Part shown: piece after piece, positions 16,062 to 28,237 of the stretch
Numbering within the stretch: the stretch's first letter is position 1
How the letters are laid out: each line of letters starts with the position of its first letter
Origin: Ancylostoma caninum
Lineage: Eukaryota; Nematoda; Chromadorea; Rhabditida; Ancylostomatidae
Length of the DNA stretch: 64,000 nt
NCBI GenBank assembly: GCA_037903475.1
Contig: JBAJFG010000370.1
Coordinates: forward strand, 682,001 to 746,000
Reading direction: 5' to 3'
The notes under the pieces: generated by a model
The model's input: only the letters and a program-made list of their open reading frames with translations
What the model was told of the DNA's origin: nothing
The model's database searches: none
Program-made: the position numbers and the translations under genes

Positions 16062-17220
16062 ACTAGACTGTGTACCCGGCTTTGCTCGGGTCCTGGCAAA
16101 AATAGCGAAAAATCAATAAAATCGATAAATCGATAGTGCTGTACAGAACGGTTGTCATATTCGTGTGCAGCGTATTGACATACCCCTGTAGACATGTCTT
16201 CGCCGCGCCCGGGGCAAAATTAGCGAAAAAACAGTAAAATCGATAAATCAATAGTGCTGTACAGAACGGTTGTCATATTCGTGTTCAGCGTACTGGCATA
16301 CCCCAGTAGACATGTCTTCGCCGCGCCCGGGGCAAAATTAGCGAAAAATCAATAAAATCGATAACTCAATAGTGCTGTACAGAACGGTTGTCATATTCGT
16401 GTTCGGCGTATTGACATACCCCAATAGCCATGTCTTAACCGTCCCCGGGGCAAAATTAACAAAAAATCAATAAAATCGATAAATCGGTAGTGCTGTAGAA
16501 AACGGTTATCATATTCGTGTTTAGCGTATTAACATACCTATGTCTTCACCGTCCCTGAGGCAAAATTAGCGAAAAATCAATGAAATCGAAAATCGATAGT
16601 GCCGTACGAAACGGTTGTCATATTCGTCTTCAGCATATTGACGCACTCCAATAGCCATGTCTTCGCCGCGCCCGGGGCAAAATTAGCAAAAAATCAATGA
16701 AATCGATAAATCGATAGTGCCGTACGAAACGGTTGTCATATTCGTGTTCAGCGTATTGACACACCCCAGTAGCCATGTCTTCACCGTCACTGGGGCAAAA
16801 CAAGCGAAAAATCAATAAAATCGATAAATCGATAGTGCTGTACAAAACGATTGTCATATTCGTCTTCAGCGTATTGACATACCCCAGTAGCCATGTCTTC
16901 ACCGTCACTGGGGCAAAACAAGTGAAAGTCAATAAAATCGATAAATCTATAGTGCCGTACGAAACGGTTGTCATATTCGTGTTCAGCGTATTGACATACC
17001 CCAGTAGCCATGTCTTCACCGTCACTGGGGCAAAACAAGCGAAAAATCAATAAAATCGATAAATCGATAGTGCCGTACGAAACGGTTGTCATATTCGTGT
17101 TCATCGTACTGACATACCCCAGTAGACATGTCTTCGCCACGCCTGGGGCAAAAATAGCGAAAAATCAATAAAATCGATATAATCGATAAAATAATCGATA
17201 ATCCCAGGTGCAAAGTAGCC
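16062..17220. repeat. 118-bp tandem array, possibly Helentron-associated
   Basis: About ten units of 117-118 bases carry GGGGCAAAATTAGCGAAAAA, ATCGATAAATCGATAGTGC and GGTTGTCATATTCGTG. The array is preceded by ACTAGACTGTGTACCCGGCTT followed by TGCTCGGGT (a CCCGG..CGGG hairpin) and followed by a single-copy tail ending TTTTAATATAGTAGGAT. A hairpin, a tandem array and an AT-rich terminus suggest a non-autonomous Helentron-like element. That class call is inference. Confidence 0.85.
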
Positions 17221-18046
17221 TAAAACCTACGCCGGCCCTTAGGGAGGTGTCACCCTATAGCAAGGAAGATAAAGATCTAGGACGAAAAAAGCGGACAATG
17301 TGGAAATTTAGGCCAGGGGCCCCTTTTTTGAAGTACTCATCACAACACTGCGTATCGACAATGCTCTGAGAGTCGACGCGCAGTAACGGAAGTGTTTTCG
17401 GGAATTAGCGACCAAATCTTTTAATATAGTAGGATAAATCGATAGTGCTGTACAAAACGATTGTCATATTCGTCTTCAGCGTATTGACATACCCCAGTAG
17501 CCATGTCTTCACCGTCACTGGGGCAAAACAAGTGAAAGTCAATAAAATCGATAAATCTATAGTGCCGTACGAAACGGTTGTCATATTCGTGTTCAGCGTA
17601 TTGACATACCCCAGTAGCCATGTCTTCACCGTCACTGGGGCAAAACAAGCGAAAAATCAATAAAATCGATAAATCGATAGTGCCGTACGAAACGGTTGTC
17701 ATATTCGTGTTCATCGTACTGACATACCCCAGTAGACATGTCTTCGCCACGCCTGGGGCAAAAATAGCGAAAAATCAATAAAATCGATATAATCGATAAA
17801 ATAATCGATAATCCCAGGTGCAAAGTAGCCTAAAACCTACGCCGGCCCTTAGGGAGGTGTCACCCTATAGCAAGGAAGATAAAGATCTAGGACGAAAAAA
17901 GCGGACAATGTGGAAATTTAGGCCAGGGGCCCCTTTTTTGAAGTACTCATCACAACACTGCGTATCGACAATGCTCTGAGAGTCGACGCGCAGTAACGGA
18001 AGTGTTTTCGGGAATTAGCGACCAAATCTTTTAATATAGTAGGATA
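16823..18046. repeat. 610-bp tandem duplication, identical copies
   Basis: Bases 16823-17432 are repeated at 17433-18042, with the shared GATA at the junction continuing to 18046. Each copy has about three of the 118-bp units plus the 230-base single-copy tail. I found no difference when reading the copies side by side. Perfect identity means either a very recent duplication or an assembly artefact. Confidence 0.9.
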
Positions 18047-18370
18047 TCATTTTTACCTGATGGTGAACTCATTTGTTTGTAAAATCCACCGTATTCTGTT
18101 CTTGTCTTTTCTTTCGCCCTTTTGATCATCTTAATTCTCTCCGTTCCATTATCTTCGATGCTGTTCGGCTATCGTTCTCAAACTGTGAGCCATTTCGACG
18201 CTGGTAATTCCCTGTAGTCCTGTGCATTCGGTTTTTCCCAATCCAGCTGTTTTTTTTTAATTTCTTGTTTCATCTTATTTCTTCTATTGTAGACTGAAAA
18301 AACATTGGTAAACTGCTTGATTTAGGTTTTAGAGTAATACGAAGTAGTTGATTATCTCGTAGGCATAGAA
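18047..18370. other. 5' flank of mrps-5
   Basis: Non-coding, T-rich. A strong acceptor-like TTCTATTGTAG near 18291 precedes a 15-base segment ending at a GTAAAC donor, possibly a tiny 5' UTR exon. Further acceptor-like AGs (CTCGTAG at 18362 and CATAG at 18367) lie just before the mrps-5 ATG and could receive a spliced leader. Confidence 0.35.
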
Positions 18371-21300
18371 ATGCTAGCCCGTAAATTAAAGAATTCACCT
18401 GTTCCACGGAACGAGTTTTTAGGCACTTCTGGAGAACTGTGGAAAACGATCACAAGTGTATCAAAAGCGGGTCAAAAGAAGGGACGTATGAACACGAGGC
18501 AACCAGTTCGCCCGCTGAACAGATTTTACCGCATCGGATCAAGTATGTCAAAAGTTTTTTTTCTCAACAGCATCTGTGCATAGACGTGAACGTGAAACAG
18601 GTTCTTCAAATTTATTCCCTGCTCTTCTCAAATAAGGCGTTGCAGGTCCTATGAAGGTACAATTTCCTGGTCTGAATGCACCGCTGAGCACCAAAGATCC
18701 GGATGTGAAAGTGGTTGAACAGACAGAGGAGGAGATAAAGGAGGGTCAGCTGAGTGTGAGGAAGACTCTAGAGGAGCAGAAGGAGTAAGTTAGCGTTAAA
18801 CTTTGCAAAACAGTTCTTGTTTCTTTTTTATTCTTCTTGGTGTAGATGTAGAATAATTACTTAATATCGATCTCATAGAACCAATGCTATTTAGCATCGG
18901 AAAGCGACGATTCCGAGAAAAACTGCATCCGCTGGAGCGAGGGTTCAGCGGCACACAGCTGGTTGGACAAAAACTTGGCCCGCCGGCACCGGTTGATGGA
19001 GTGACTTTTGAGGACTTCCAGACATATTGCTTAGAGGTATTCCAGATGAAACGCGTTCCAACTGTACTAACGTAATATGAGTTCCTTCAAGGTTAAAAGA
19101 ACATCGAATATGACGGGAGTTTTCGGTCGTGTGCATACTATGGCTGCTCTTGTAATCACTGGAAATGGTAAAGGACTAGCTGGCTACGCTGTTGGGAAGG
19201 TATAATTATGTATTTTTCTACAAATTCCTGCAAAAAATTTCCCAGCACCCTTACGAGTTGTCTGCGTTTCCCGAAAGTCGCCTTTGCCCAAACTCAGGCA
19301 TTCGATGGTTGTCTTTACTTTTCACGAAGATTATTCCTGTGTTCTATTTTAATTTATGGAATCTGTTCATACCAGTTTGGTTCACTTCTTCATTTTCAAT
19401 TTTATCAGTTTTATTCTTATTTGTAGCAATATTGACGATTTTTTCATTCTCTGTGAAGACTAAACCTTACTTATTCAGGCGCCTCTTCACAGAACAACTA
19501 CTGCGATAGTCAATGGTATGAACATGGCTGCGAGAAAATTGTTCTTTGTCGATCTTCTCGAAGGTCGTACGATCTACCAGGTAAGGGCAATGCGATCACG
19601 ACAATGATTAACGAGTGAAGAACTCATTCAGTTTTGAGCTGAACATTTGGTAAATACAGCAAACAATCAAGGGTAATTAGAAATGTGGCCATCAACTCTA
19701 AATCTTTTTGTTTTCAAGGACTTTTATGCTGAATGCCGTAATACAAGAGTGTTTGCCCAACGTCGGCCACGTGGATTTGGGTTAACCTGTCATCCGAGGT
19801 TAATAAAGATTTGCGAGGTGAGCTATTTGGATGAACATTGAGAGTTGCATATCCCTTCTTTCAGTGTGGTTAGAATGTCACTAGTTGCTGTTCCAAACTT
19901 GTCTTGAAGATTGGTGATTTGTTGTGCTCTTTCTTACGCTTGTTTTTTAAGGCGATTGGAATCAAGGACATCTATGTGAAGGTTGAAGGTTCGACAAAGA
20001 ACTACCTAGCATTGACTCATGCGTTCGTGACCGGTTTGTTGAATCAGGAGACTCATCAACAACTAGCCGAGCGAAAAGGTTTGAATTAATCCAATATTTC
20101 GGTGAATTAGACTCTAACGAGGAAGGGAGAGGGTCAGAGTCTGGAGTATTAGAACTGAGAAAAGACGGAATTGGAGTATGTTTGATCAGGGGTGTGTAAA
20201 ATCTGTCCGAAACGACGAGTCCGTCGAGAGGCGGCGTGGCTGGGACGGATGCTGTTGGCTGCCACATCGTCCACGGCACAGCCAAATCACTGGTTGATAC
20301 CATGAAGATAACGATGAAACGTGATACGCAGATCAGGGGTGATGACGTGGAGCGCTGGCAAGCGTGGCAGTTCCTCAATCCCCGCGCGCGTGGGCGGACT
20401 CGTCGTTTCGGACAGACTATATAAACCTTGTCTGGGCTAGAATGGGAGGAGTTATTGCTACGGAGAGGTCATGCCAAAGCAGCGAGTTAAACATGAAAAT
20501 CATGCGTATGCAGAACGATCTGGAAACAACGGTCAGAGCCATGAGGGTCAAGAATCAGGTCATCCCTCTTTGATCGCATTTTTCTGGTTGCTACTTGGCG
20601 TCGCTGGTGCATTCAACCTCATTTTCTGAGTGCAAGGTGTTTGACAGAGACGGTATCCCAAATCCAAGAAGATTTGTTGGTTTAAGGGCGAAATTTGTGC
20701 AGAATTGCGGGCGATCTCGGCAAAAAGGAATGGAGGACATCGAACCTTCCAAACTCATGCAAACATTGTAGTTCAGTTTAGAGCATCATGTCTTGGTCAT
20801 TGATATGTCCTTCACCGAAATTCCAGATTTTCTGAGCAATGCATTTCATCTAGATCGCACTGGGACGTAGCAGGAGAGGGAAGCGCGGCAGAGCTCTGCG
20901 ATTGACCAATCGGATTAACCGACTTGTCAACGCTTTCGACTGTGTAGTCCCTTTCAGATACAGCTCTACACACAGGTTTCTAAACCAAATTCGAGGATAA
21001 TGACCTACAATGCTTTGCACGAAAATGGAGTTTTCTAAAAAAAATTCATTTAAACCCTAAGTTGATCCCGCCATGCTGCCAAAAATATCAACGTGAGGGG
21101 TTGTTTCACAGCTAGCGAGTGTTTCAGGAAAAATCCAATGTTAGGTCGTGGTCCTTTTCATATATAGGCCAATCCTTTTCTTGAATTTGTAGTCTTGAAT
21201 ACATGATGATAATAGCCCTAGAATGCCATAGGAAAGAAGTTTTAGAGAGTAACAGTGCCGTCAGACGATTCTTATTCTTATAGGTCTTCATGTAGTGGAG

Positions 21301-21918
21301 ATGTCTCCCTCTAGGCATTTCCTCCCGCAAGTTGTCGCGTCGCCGATTCTTACCCCACTCAAAGAAGAAGACGAACTCGAAGACATTGATGTGAGTAGCC
21401 GCGAATTTCTCTTTCATTGTGCCTGATATTTGTCCGACGCATGTTAGACTTTGTTGGATAGAGGTAAAAAACGCATATATGATCTAAATTTGTTCGCTAT
21501 TTCTAAGAAGACCTTCATGATCTTCCTGGGACGCACAGTTCAGTGAAATGTTTGTTTAGCGACTGAATTTGGACGATTTCTACGGAGAAGGAAGGTATCC
21601 ATTGAGGAAGCCTAAGCCTTTGCCTTTCTACGTGAACACACCCGGACATATAGAGGCAGAATGGCGGAAACATCCATTCAGGAATCATGAAGAGGTATTT
21701 CTTTGTCTCTTTCAACGGCGAGCTCTGACGTATATGGACATTGTTAAAAACAGCTGAGTTAGGTCATGATTCGGCTGCTGGCTGATGGAGTCGTGCCCCG
21801 ATGGACTCGTGATGAACGACGCAAGTGGTCAGAACAACGTCACGAGCAGGCCACAGCCGGAGTGGTGCAGATGCCGACTGGCATCGGTTTGTCCGATGTC
21901 GTGGCGAAGTCGGAATAA
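18371..21918 (+). CDS. mrps-5: Mitochondrial small-subunit ribosomal protein uS5m
   Basis: Ten exons join in frame: 18371-18542, 18646-18784, 18895-19036, 19092-19199, 19479-19580, 19719-19817, 19952-20078, 21284-21390, 21560-21694, 21763-21918. The product is 428 residues, close to human MRPS5. It has a basic N-terminal extension with a PGLNAP segment (human has PGLNVP), the S5 N-terminal RNA-binding domain (about 152-220, [20 protein letters not shown], then AVGKAP), and the S5 C-terminal domain (about 240-310, [20 protein letters not shown] and [19 protein letters not shown]). A charged mitochondrial-type C-terminal extension follows. The protein sits in the mitoribosome small subunit near the mRNA entry region and decoding site. 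I chose the ATG at 18371 because a stop codon lies in frame just upstream and acceptor-like AGs precede it. Intron 7 is 1.2 kb with a GTTTGA donor and a MITE insertion. The gene appears intact. Confidence 0.95.
20202..20416. mobile_element. 215-bp MITE in mrps-5 intron 7
   Basis: Perfect 22-base terminal inverted repeats at 20202-20223 and 20395-20416 begin TCTGTCCGAAACGACGAG. The interior is GC-rich compared with the surrounding intron and non-coding. No clear target duplication is seen. The rest of intron 7 (20079-20201 and 20417-21283) shows nothing recognisable. Confidence 0.75.
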
Positions 21919-21951
21919 GTGCGTGATAAGACGTTTGCTCAGGTGTATGAT

Positions 21952-21957
21952 TATAAA
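21952..21957 (+). terminator. Probable poly(A) signal of mrps-5
   Basis: TATAAA, a variant poly(A) signal, lies 34 bases after the mrps-5 stop codon. No AATAAA is nearby. Confidence 0.4.
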
Positions 21958-21969
21958 GTACGACTTCCT

Positions 21970-24900
21970 TGTTAGAAATATCGTGTATATAGTGCATATT
22001 AGAATAGTATAGCTCTATAGTATTTGAATCGCCTTATCTAAAATTGGATCTGTATTAATTTCTAGCGCCTTTTCTTCGTTTGTTGCATTCATTCATGCAG
22101 CTAGGACGTTTGAAATTTTTTTTTGTTCCTGAAGTGTACATTGAGGCGCAGCGATGCGAACTTAAGGACTGTTGAGTTTCTTCTGTTATTTTGTGATTTT
22201 TCGAATTGTTTCTATTACGCAGTGATGAAATTCTGAGTTTCTTTTTCGTGTCTTTCGTTTCCGATGCATGACTGTACTGAAGGTATTCTATCAGCTTGGT
22301 GCATAATTAGTGGGCCACGGTTTTTCATCTATTGAAATGCCATTGAATGCTTTGCTGGGTTTTTCTCATGGAGACACTCTCCACGATTCACTCAATGAGA
22401 AGTCATATAGATGATGATCGTCGGCTGTGGTAAAGGGTTCATGATTTTCAGTGTCAGTTCTGGTGATGCTTACTTAATTAGCAAGGTGGAAAAGTTTGAC
22501 CTAACCTACATTGAAGTTCATTGGTTGTTCCTTCGCCAAAGGCCTCGCCGATATCGAGGAATTACCGTTGTCTGGACATAAACGCTTTTGAAAGCATTTT
22601 AGCGATAGATAAATTACGAGTGGAGCACAACCCTTTTTTATTTGTGAGGTATCATCCACGAAAGTGGATAAAATATCCGTCTTGAGCAGCCACTTATCTA
22701 AAAGTAGCGACTTTATTACGGGCATCCAGTACACTCGCCTCACTTCTGTAGGAAAAAGGAGCTTTGCTAGTTCGTTTAGTACCGGAAGTTCTGGCGCTGC
22801 TCTTTTTTCTTGTATGGGAGAATTTTGCCCATTTTGCTTCATCTGCACCGCGTTTTTCATATCCTTCCCTCTTTTTCAGTGTTTCAATCGGACAGCACCC
22901 CCGTAGAGATGATGATTTGAGCACCTGGCATTTGTGTGCTATGTGGGCGCGTGTCCATCACTATGCTAATGTAGAACAATGCGCAATTGAAATTTGAGGA
23001 CAAAAACCGTCATAGCAGCCTGCCGTGTGCCAGAAAAAGAGTAGGTCGAGAAGAGACTACTCATCGCGGTCTAAAGAGTGGACTCGCTGTGAAAGGTGTT
23101 TGTTTTTCTGCGGGTGTATCGGTCTATATTTTAATAATCACATTTTTGTGTATGCACCATATCCTTTTCTTCTACTTGCATATACATGCGGTTCGAGTAC
23201 TGTATAGTGTGCTTGGATCGAATAATTTAATGAATTCATCCAACAACTCAGAAAATAATTCGAATATTTGGGAAAGAAAGATCGCTATAGCTTTTCAACT
23301 CTTACCTCTTGGCCTGCATTTTATTTGGAAAATTTCAGCCGTGCAATCCCTCTCAAGACTCTCCTCTCGATTCTGGCTATGAATTTGTGTAGAACCGCAG
23401 AAACAATGAATAAAAGCGAGGGTTATGAATACTAGAACTTGACCAAAAAGCGGCCAACAACTGGCCGACATATTACCCTTCAAGCCTCCGAGGTATCGCT
23501 GTCGTTTTTCACCAATCCTTCATAAAGGTCATTCATTCGTAAGACAATGACGCAGGTGTTCTCGAGGCCATGCCCTTTGGCGCGGTCTACGAATGTAGCT
23601 GTTCTGGATCGCATTCATTAACCAGTTGCGCGATGCAGTCATTCAAATCCAACGGCTGCTGCTCAGCGCATATTTTCTGGTTTATAGCGTGTCCACTTAT
23701 GTAGAAAACTGTTCTTTTTAGAAGGAGAGGGAGGTTAATTTTTTCAGGGAGAGAAAGCAACGTTCTTGGTGTATTCTGGACAAAAGGAAAGCCCTAAAGC
23801 TACAGCGCCGGCTAAAGAATACAAAACCTTAATTATTTATCTATATATTTTTCTGTTTATTTATTCCGGTTGCCTTAGACAGTAATAACAAAACAGGGTG
23901 GATTGACTATATCCAAGCTTCTTTCTTGTGAGACAGGGCAGTCCCTTAACGTTCGCTCGGTAACAGTAAGCATTGCAAGCCCCCCCCCCTCCTTTTCCAT
24001 TTCCATTTGTAGTAGCCTAGAACTGCCATACTCATGGTTGTCCGGGTTACAACAGTGTTTCTCAGACATGGACGAGTTCAAGTGCATGAATATTCAATGC
24101 TGTCGCAAACTCAGGAAAACATGCCTCTTAGGCACTGAAGTGACTGAAATCATGCACTGGGATGTGGGCCTGGTTTCTAGATCGAATGGGTGCCAACGAT
24201 GTAATTCATTTTGATAAATTACGGAATTTTAGATAGTTCACAAGTATTTTCATCCAACTGCCAAACTCCTCTCATACTACTTTAATATTGACGAACCAAT
24301 AAATAATGGGGAAGGAACTAAAAACCAGAAGAGCCGATTTCGATCTGAAAATTGTTTGTCTACTACGTTCTAGGGCATACCAAACGATTAAAAAACGATT
24401 CAAAAAAAATGAAAAAGATAATCTGAGAGGGATGCTATAGCGGGGTTTGGGCATTGGAGCAAATAAAGTTTTGGCGCGATTAGGAAAACACAAAATCTAG
24501 AGTGTGACGAAGCAGGTGTGACGACCTAAGAAACTAGGAAATACTGTGAGAAGGAAATGTGAGGTCCTTGTTCGAAGGAAGTTTGAATCCTATGTTCCCC
24601 ATGTTGTCTGTACTCAAACACACCGAATATTAGTAAAGTCAGCCTCACGGAAATTTTGCTTTCACAGATTTTGTTACTTTCTCAGGTTCAGAACTATAAC
24701 GGTAGCGAATGCTGTCAAATCCTGCAAAAAAAGTGATTTTCATTGCTACCAGTTTAGACCGTTCGTAAGGGATAGCTGAGTAGCACGGGGTAGAAATTGA
24801 AGGTGTGAATGAAAGCAGGAATTATCATAAGAAAAGAGAATGATTGTGAAAGAAAATACCCAGTCATTTCATGATACCACTCATCCTGTTCGAACGCTGA

Positions 24901-26545
24901 TACAGGCCTAGACTCCTTATATCTCGAGCATGGTGATGTTTATAAAGGTGCAACTTTCGCGGAATTTGGACGACTGCTATCTAACCGAAGTGAAAAAGTC
25001 ATGTGCGTGTTGCCTTTCATACTAACTCCCCAACCCAGCTACTGAAAATCAGTAAATCAGCTGCAGTTGCGTTGGCTTATTTGGTTCCTCTAGATTAGAA
25101 AGACAAGTGGTGTGTTAGTGTGCAACTACACTGACGAGATCTCTTGTGTTCCCTGGATGAGTTGATTGAATTGGCAGTGGAGATCTTTGGTGTCTTAGTG
25201 ATTTAAAACGCAACCGGGCGAGCTTGAACCACCTTCGGCCCTCTGAATGCGGCGTGAAGTGAGGACTCCATGCCAGAGTAGATGTGTTGTTACAAAAGCC
25301 CGCACAAGTTACGGAAACTATAATGCATACCAATTGTACTCTTAGCTAGAAATGTATCGGTGCTACTGCATAGAATTTGATTTGAGGGGGTTGGTGGGTT
25401 GGTCTCCGCTATTTGAAAATCAGCTCTGTCAGAATTAATAGAATATTAAATAATGTTTTTGCAAAAATATTTGTAAAGTCAAGTGAACGAAAATGTATGC
25501 ATAAAATTATCGATAGTGTAAGGCACTGAAAGAGAATTCGATATCAATTTTTTGTTCTTTATGTAGAAAATTCAAGATAAAATGACGAATTTTTCTCGGT
25601 GCATGATTGTTTATACCACTGAATACGAAATTTCGACCTCATCGAGTGAAATAACCCTCGGAAAAATTTGTTCACGGGACAGAGCAGTATTTATTTTCGC
25701 GTGTCATGCATTCCGCTAAGGAATAGATGAAAATTTCATCTGCCAAATTGTATTTCGCAAGAGGTCATGGACGAAAAAAAAGTTCTTGCAGTATTTTTTC
25801 CCACATCTGTACGTGCAGTGTCTAATCTCTCATTATCAGTATGAAAATTGTTGCTGTCGGTATTTTGTCGTGTTTCTAGGACTGAGAGAAGAGTGCAGGA
25901 GGGTGCTTCTTTGTAGATCCGCAAAAAAATTCAGTTTCTGTTCCACGTTATCTGTTCTGGGCGATGTTCGGCCTTCGTTGAAGTTTTCCTATCCATGTAT
26001 CCATAGAAAGGGTCGAGAAACAGAGACAGAAATGTAAGAAAGACATTTGTTAAAGCTTTTTCACGATAACCGTGAAAATTTTTCATCGGTTATCGTGAAG
26101 TGACATCATCCCTGAACTTGTCTGCTGTTTGTCTCCTAACCAAATTTTAGAAAGCTGAGGCCTCGAAGGTATTTTCTTGCTAGAAATCCAAATCTCTGCC
26201 GAACTTACCCTTCAACGGATCCCACTTGTTTTTTTTTAAAGTTCAACGCTTTTTTGTTCATTTCATTGCCTACGATGATGCGTCATACAGTTATTGGAAA
26301 GGGACCAAACAAAGTTAAGGGGCTCGAAAAATTGAAAAAGAACCCTACTATCACAATAATACTGTTGCACAGCGGAATATATCAAGGGACTTTATGCGCA
26401 ATTCCGTTTTCTATATCTTTTTCTTTTCTTCGTTTCTCATTACTTTTCATCACACTCCCACTCAAAGCTGAGAAAACATGCTCTACTTGCACTTGGATGA
26501 GTTAACAGCCTCGTCCAGGGAAAACCTGTTCGAATGTGTTCGATC
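21970..26545. other. Intergenic stretch, no gene seen
   Basis: Between the mrps-5 tail and the 3' end of the convergent - strand gene I see no supported gene. The 119-codon - strand frame at 22501-22860 has an acceptor-like TTTTTCCTACAG inside it but no domain or consistent exon phase. A C run lies near 23980. Other open frames are short and unsupported. Confidence 0.4.
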
Positions 26546-26563
26546 TTATCTTGTTCAATCAAG

Positions 26564-26569
26564 TTTATT
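26564..26569 (-). terminator. Poly(A) signal of the - strand gene
   Basis: AATAAA on the - strand (TTTATT on +) lies about 104 bases past the stop codon of the exon 27011-26673, a normal 3' UTR distance. It supports that exon as the true 3' end of a gene. Confidence 0.6.
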
Positions 26570-26672
26570 CAATAAAAGGAAATACCAGTTATTAAAGATT
26601 TATAAAACAAAACGTACTCGTAACACAACACGACATTGCACACAAAAAAAAACGTTACAGCATGCAAAATTA

Positions 26673-27011
26673 TTAGTAACACGACGAAGAGAACACCTGA
26701 CCGTTCGGCAATTGTGAATACGGATACGGTATTGAGATCACCGGCGGTGAACCGAATTTACACACATCATACGGATACGGTGCTGAACTACCGTACCAGT
26801 AGGAGTCGTCCGTTTGTATGAATAACGGCTGTGATAGGGGTGTAACCGTGCCGGATTCAGGTGAAAATGTACAGTAGCTGGAGGCAGGCGAGACTGGTGT
26901 GGTCGAATACGGTGATGTCGGCGGGAGTACGGTATTGATGGATGGCAGCGAGATTGGTGACGATGTGCCCGGTTTTGCGTATGGGCAATAGCGTGGTGAG
27001 GAGGATTTCAT
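26673..27011 (-). CDS. Terminal exon, Ser/Pro/Tyr-rich protein of unknown function
   Basis: A perfect TTTCAG acceptor lies immediately before the ATG-starting open frame, which runs 112 codons to a stop. The peptide is rich in Ser, Pro and Tyr (SSPRYCPYAKPGTSSP near its start, SYWYGSSAPYPYDVCKFG and PYPYSQLPNGQVFSSSCY near its end), with no charged folded-domain pattern. This composition is common in C-terminal tails of nematode transcription factors, but no DNA-binding domain was found, so the function is unknown. The phase (0) matches the end of the exon at 28237-28136. If the acceptor takes a spliced leader instead, this would be a short single-exon protein. Confidence 0.6.
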   Translation of the reverse strand: MKSSSPRYCPYAKPGTSSPISLPSINTVLPPTSPYSTTPVSPASSYCTFSPESGTVTPLSQPLFIQTDDSYWYGSSAPYPYDVCKFGSPPVISIPYPYSQLPNGQVFSSSCY

Positions 27012-28135
27012 CTGAAATGGTGGATCGATATATTGATTGGTTCAGGAAGAGAACAAGTTTGTGCAGGTCAGGCCCAAACAAAGGCTATAAGGAAAAGAAT
27101 CTCTGCACATTTATGGCCACATTCATGAACGTGCCCGGGGAACTAGTGAACCACTCGTCCTCTGATAATGTGGACGAGTTTCACTGTTGAAGTGGGCATG
27201 GATAACAAGTAATGGTAAAGATAGCAAGATATATCAAATTTGGCTTGGAAAACTCGTCCATCATGGATGGGCCGGGAGCTTAGAACTTCCTCGGGAGCAT
27301 TCAAGAATCCTGTCACTGTACATAGTTCAACAAGTGGGCGAAACTTCCCATGGAAAATAGCCAAATCGATTATCGATCGATTGATCACATATGTATGTAA
27401 AGGTGAGAATCCGGGAGTGATTTACACCACAAACTGATTACTAGAACAACAAGGGGTTAGGATACCTCGTCCAAAAAAGGATTCCCTGTATATCTTCGGT
27501 TAAATTTTTGAAGTTTTCAGGTAAAATAGCTTTCTACCCGGCGAGTGGGTGATAAATGTATATGGAAGATATGAGAGCTAAGTCGATTATCGATTGATTA
27601 ATGATACATCAAAATTTCAGGAAGCAGCGACAATTCACACTGAAAAATTGATGACTGGGACGGGAATAGAATGGGATAACTCGTCCAAACTACAATCATT
27701 ACGTGACAATCTGTCCAAAAATGTAAACCATAAAATTTCTGAATCAGGGTACATTGCAGGCACATTCCACTGGATATTGAACTACTGGCTTGGAATCCTC
27801 TTAGTTCAGTTGCAAATAAATGCCCATAAAAGGTAATCCTGCTGTATAAATAACCCAATGAACCATGCAACCCACCAAAAGGACCAATTAGCCCAGCAGC
27901 TTAGCCCGGGACAAGAACCCTAGGAAATGTAGTTCGATAGACAGTTAGGAACGCTAAGAAGTGGACAACTAGCACCAAACAACAACGCATGCTTTCAACT
28001 GCTTGCGCGAGCGATACAGCGCTTTGAAACTAGTTCGGCAACCGATGGTGGACGGTTGATGTGCGTTCCTATTGAAGTTCATTACCACGGATCGATCGAT
28101 ACGTATAAAAATCACAGATCGAGAAAAAGTTTCAC
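27012..28135. other. Intron between the two 3'-most - strand exons
   Basis: Non-coding by inspection. It holds one member of a dispersed pair (27215-27305, related to 29065-29160) and several AACTCGTCCA words. Confidence 0.35.
27215..27305. repeat. Dispersed repeat, copy 1
   Basis: It shares GCAAGATATATCA, GGAAAACTCGTC, TGGAT and GGGAGC blocks in the same order with 29065-29160. The family is unclassified and the similarity is imperfect. Confidence 0.5.
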
Positions 28136-28237
28136 CATATGACTGCTTGGTGTCGTCTGATTGCTGGGTAGCCGAGGCGGTGATGGCAGGAGAATCGGCT
28201 TTAGTCGAATCGGCTCAGTGGATTTTTGCTTGTTCAT
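28136..28237 (-). CDS. Penultimate exon, Ser/Pro-rich
   Basis: A 102-base open frame on the - strand starts at an ATG directly after a TTTTACAG acceptor and ends ATG before a GTGAAA donor. Both other frames are stopped. It encodes 34 residues, for example PIRLKPILLPSPPRLPSNQ, phase 0 at both ends, and so splices cleanly to the 112-codon exon at 27011-26673. It could be the first coding exon of a 146-residue trans-spliced protein, or an internal exon of a longer gene starting near 49215. No domain is recognised. Confidence 0.5.

Noticed and set aside
16630..17823. - strand frames of 60-130 codons in the 118-bp array
   Set aside because: Repeat translation. The same peptide recurs in shifted frames.
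12204..18046. CRISPR-like periodic repeats
   Set aside because: Units are contiguous tandem repeats without unique spacers, in a eukaryotic genome.
20202..20240. Hammerhead-like words (CCGAAAC, GACGAGTCC) in the intronic MITE
   Set aside because: The invariant C-U before GANGA is missing and the order does not form the three stems.
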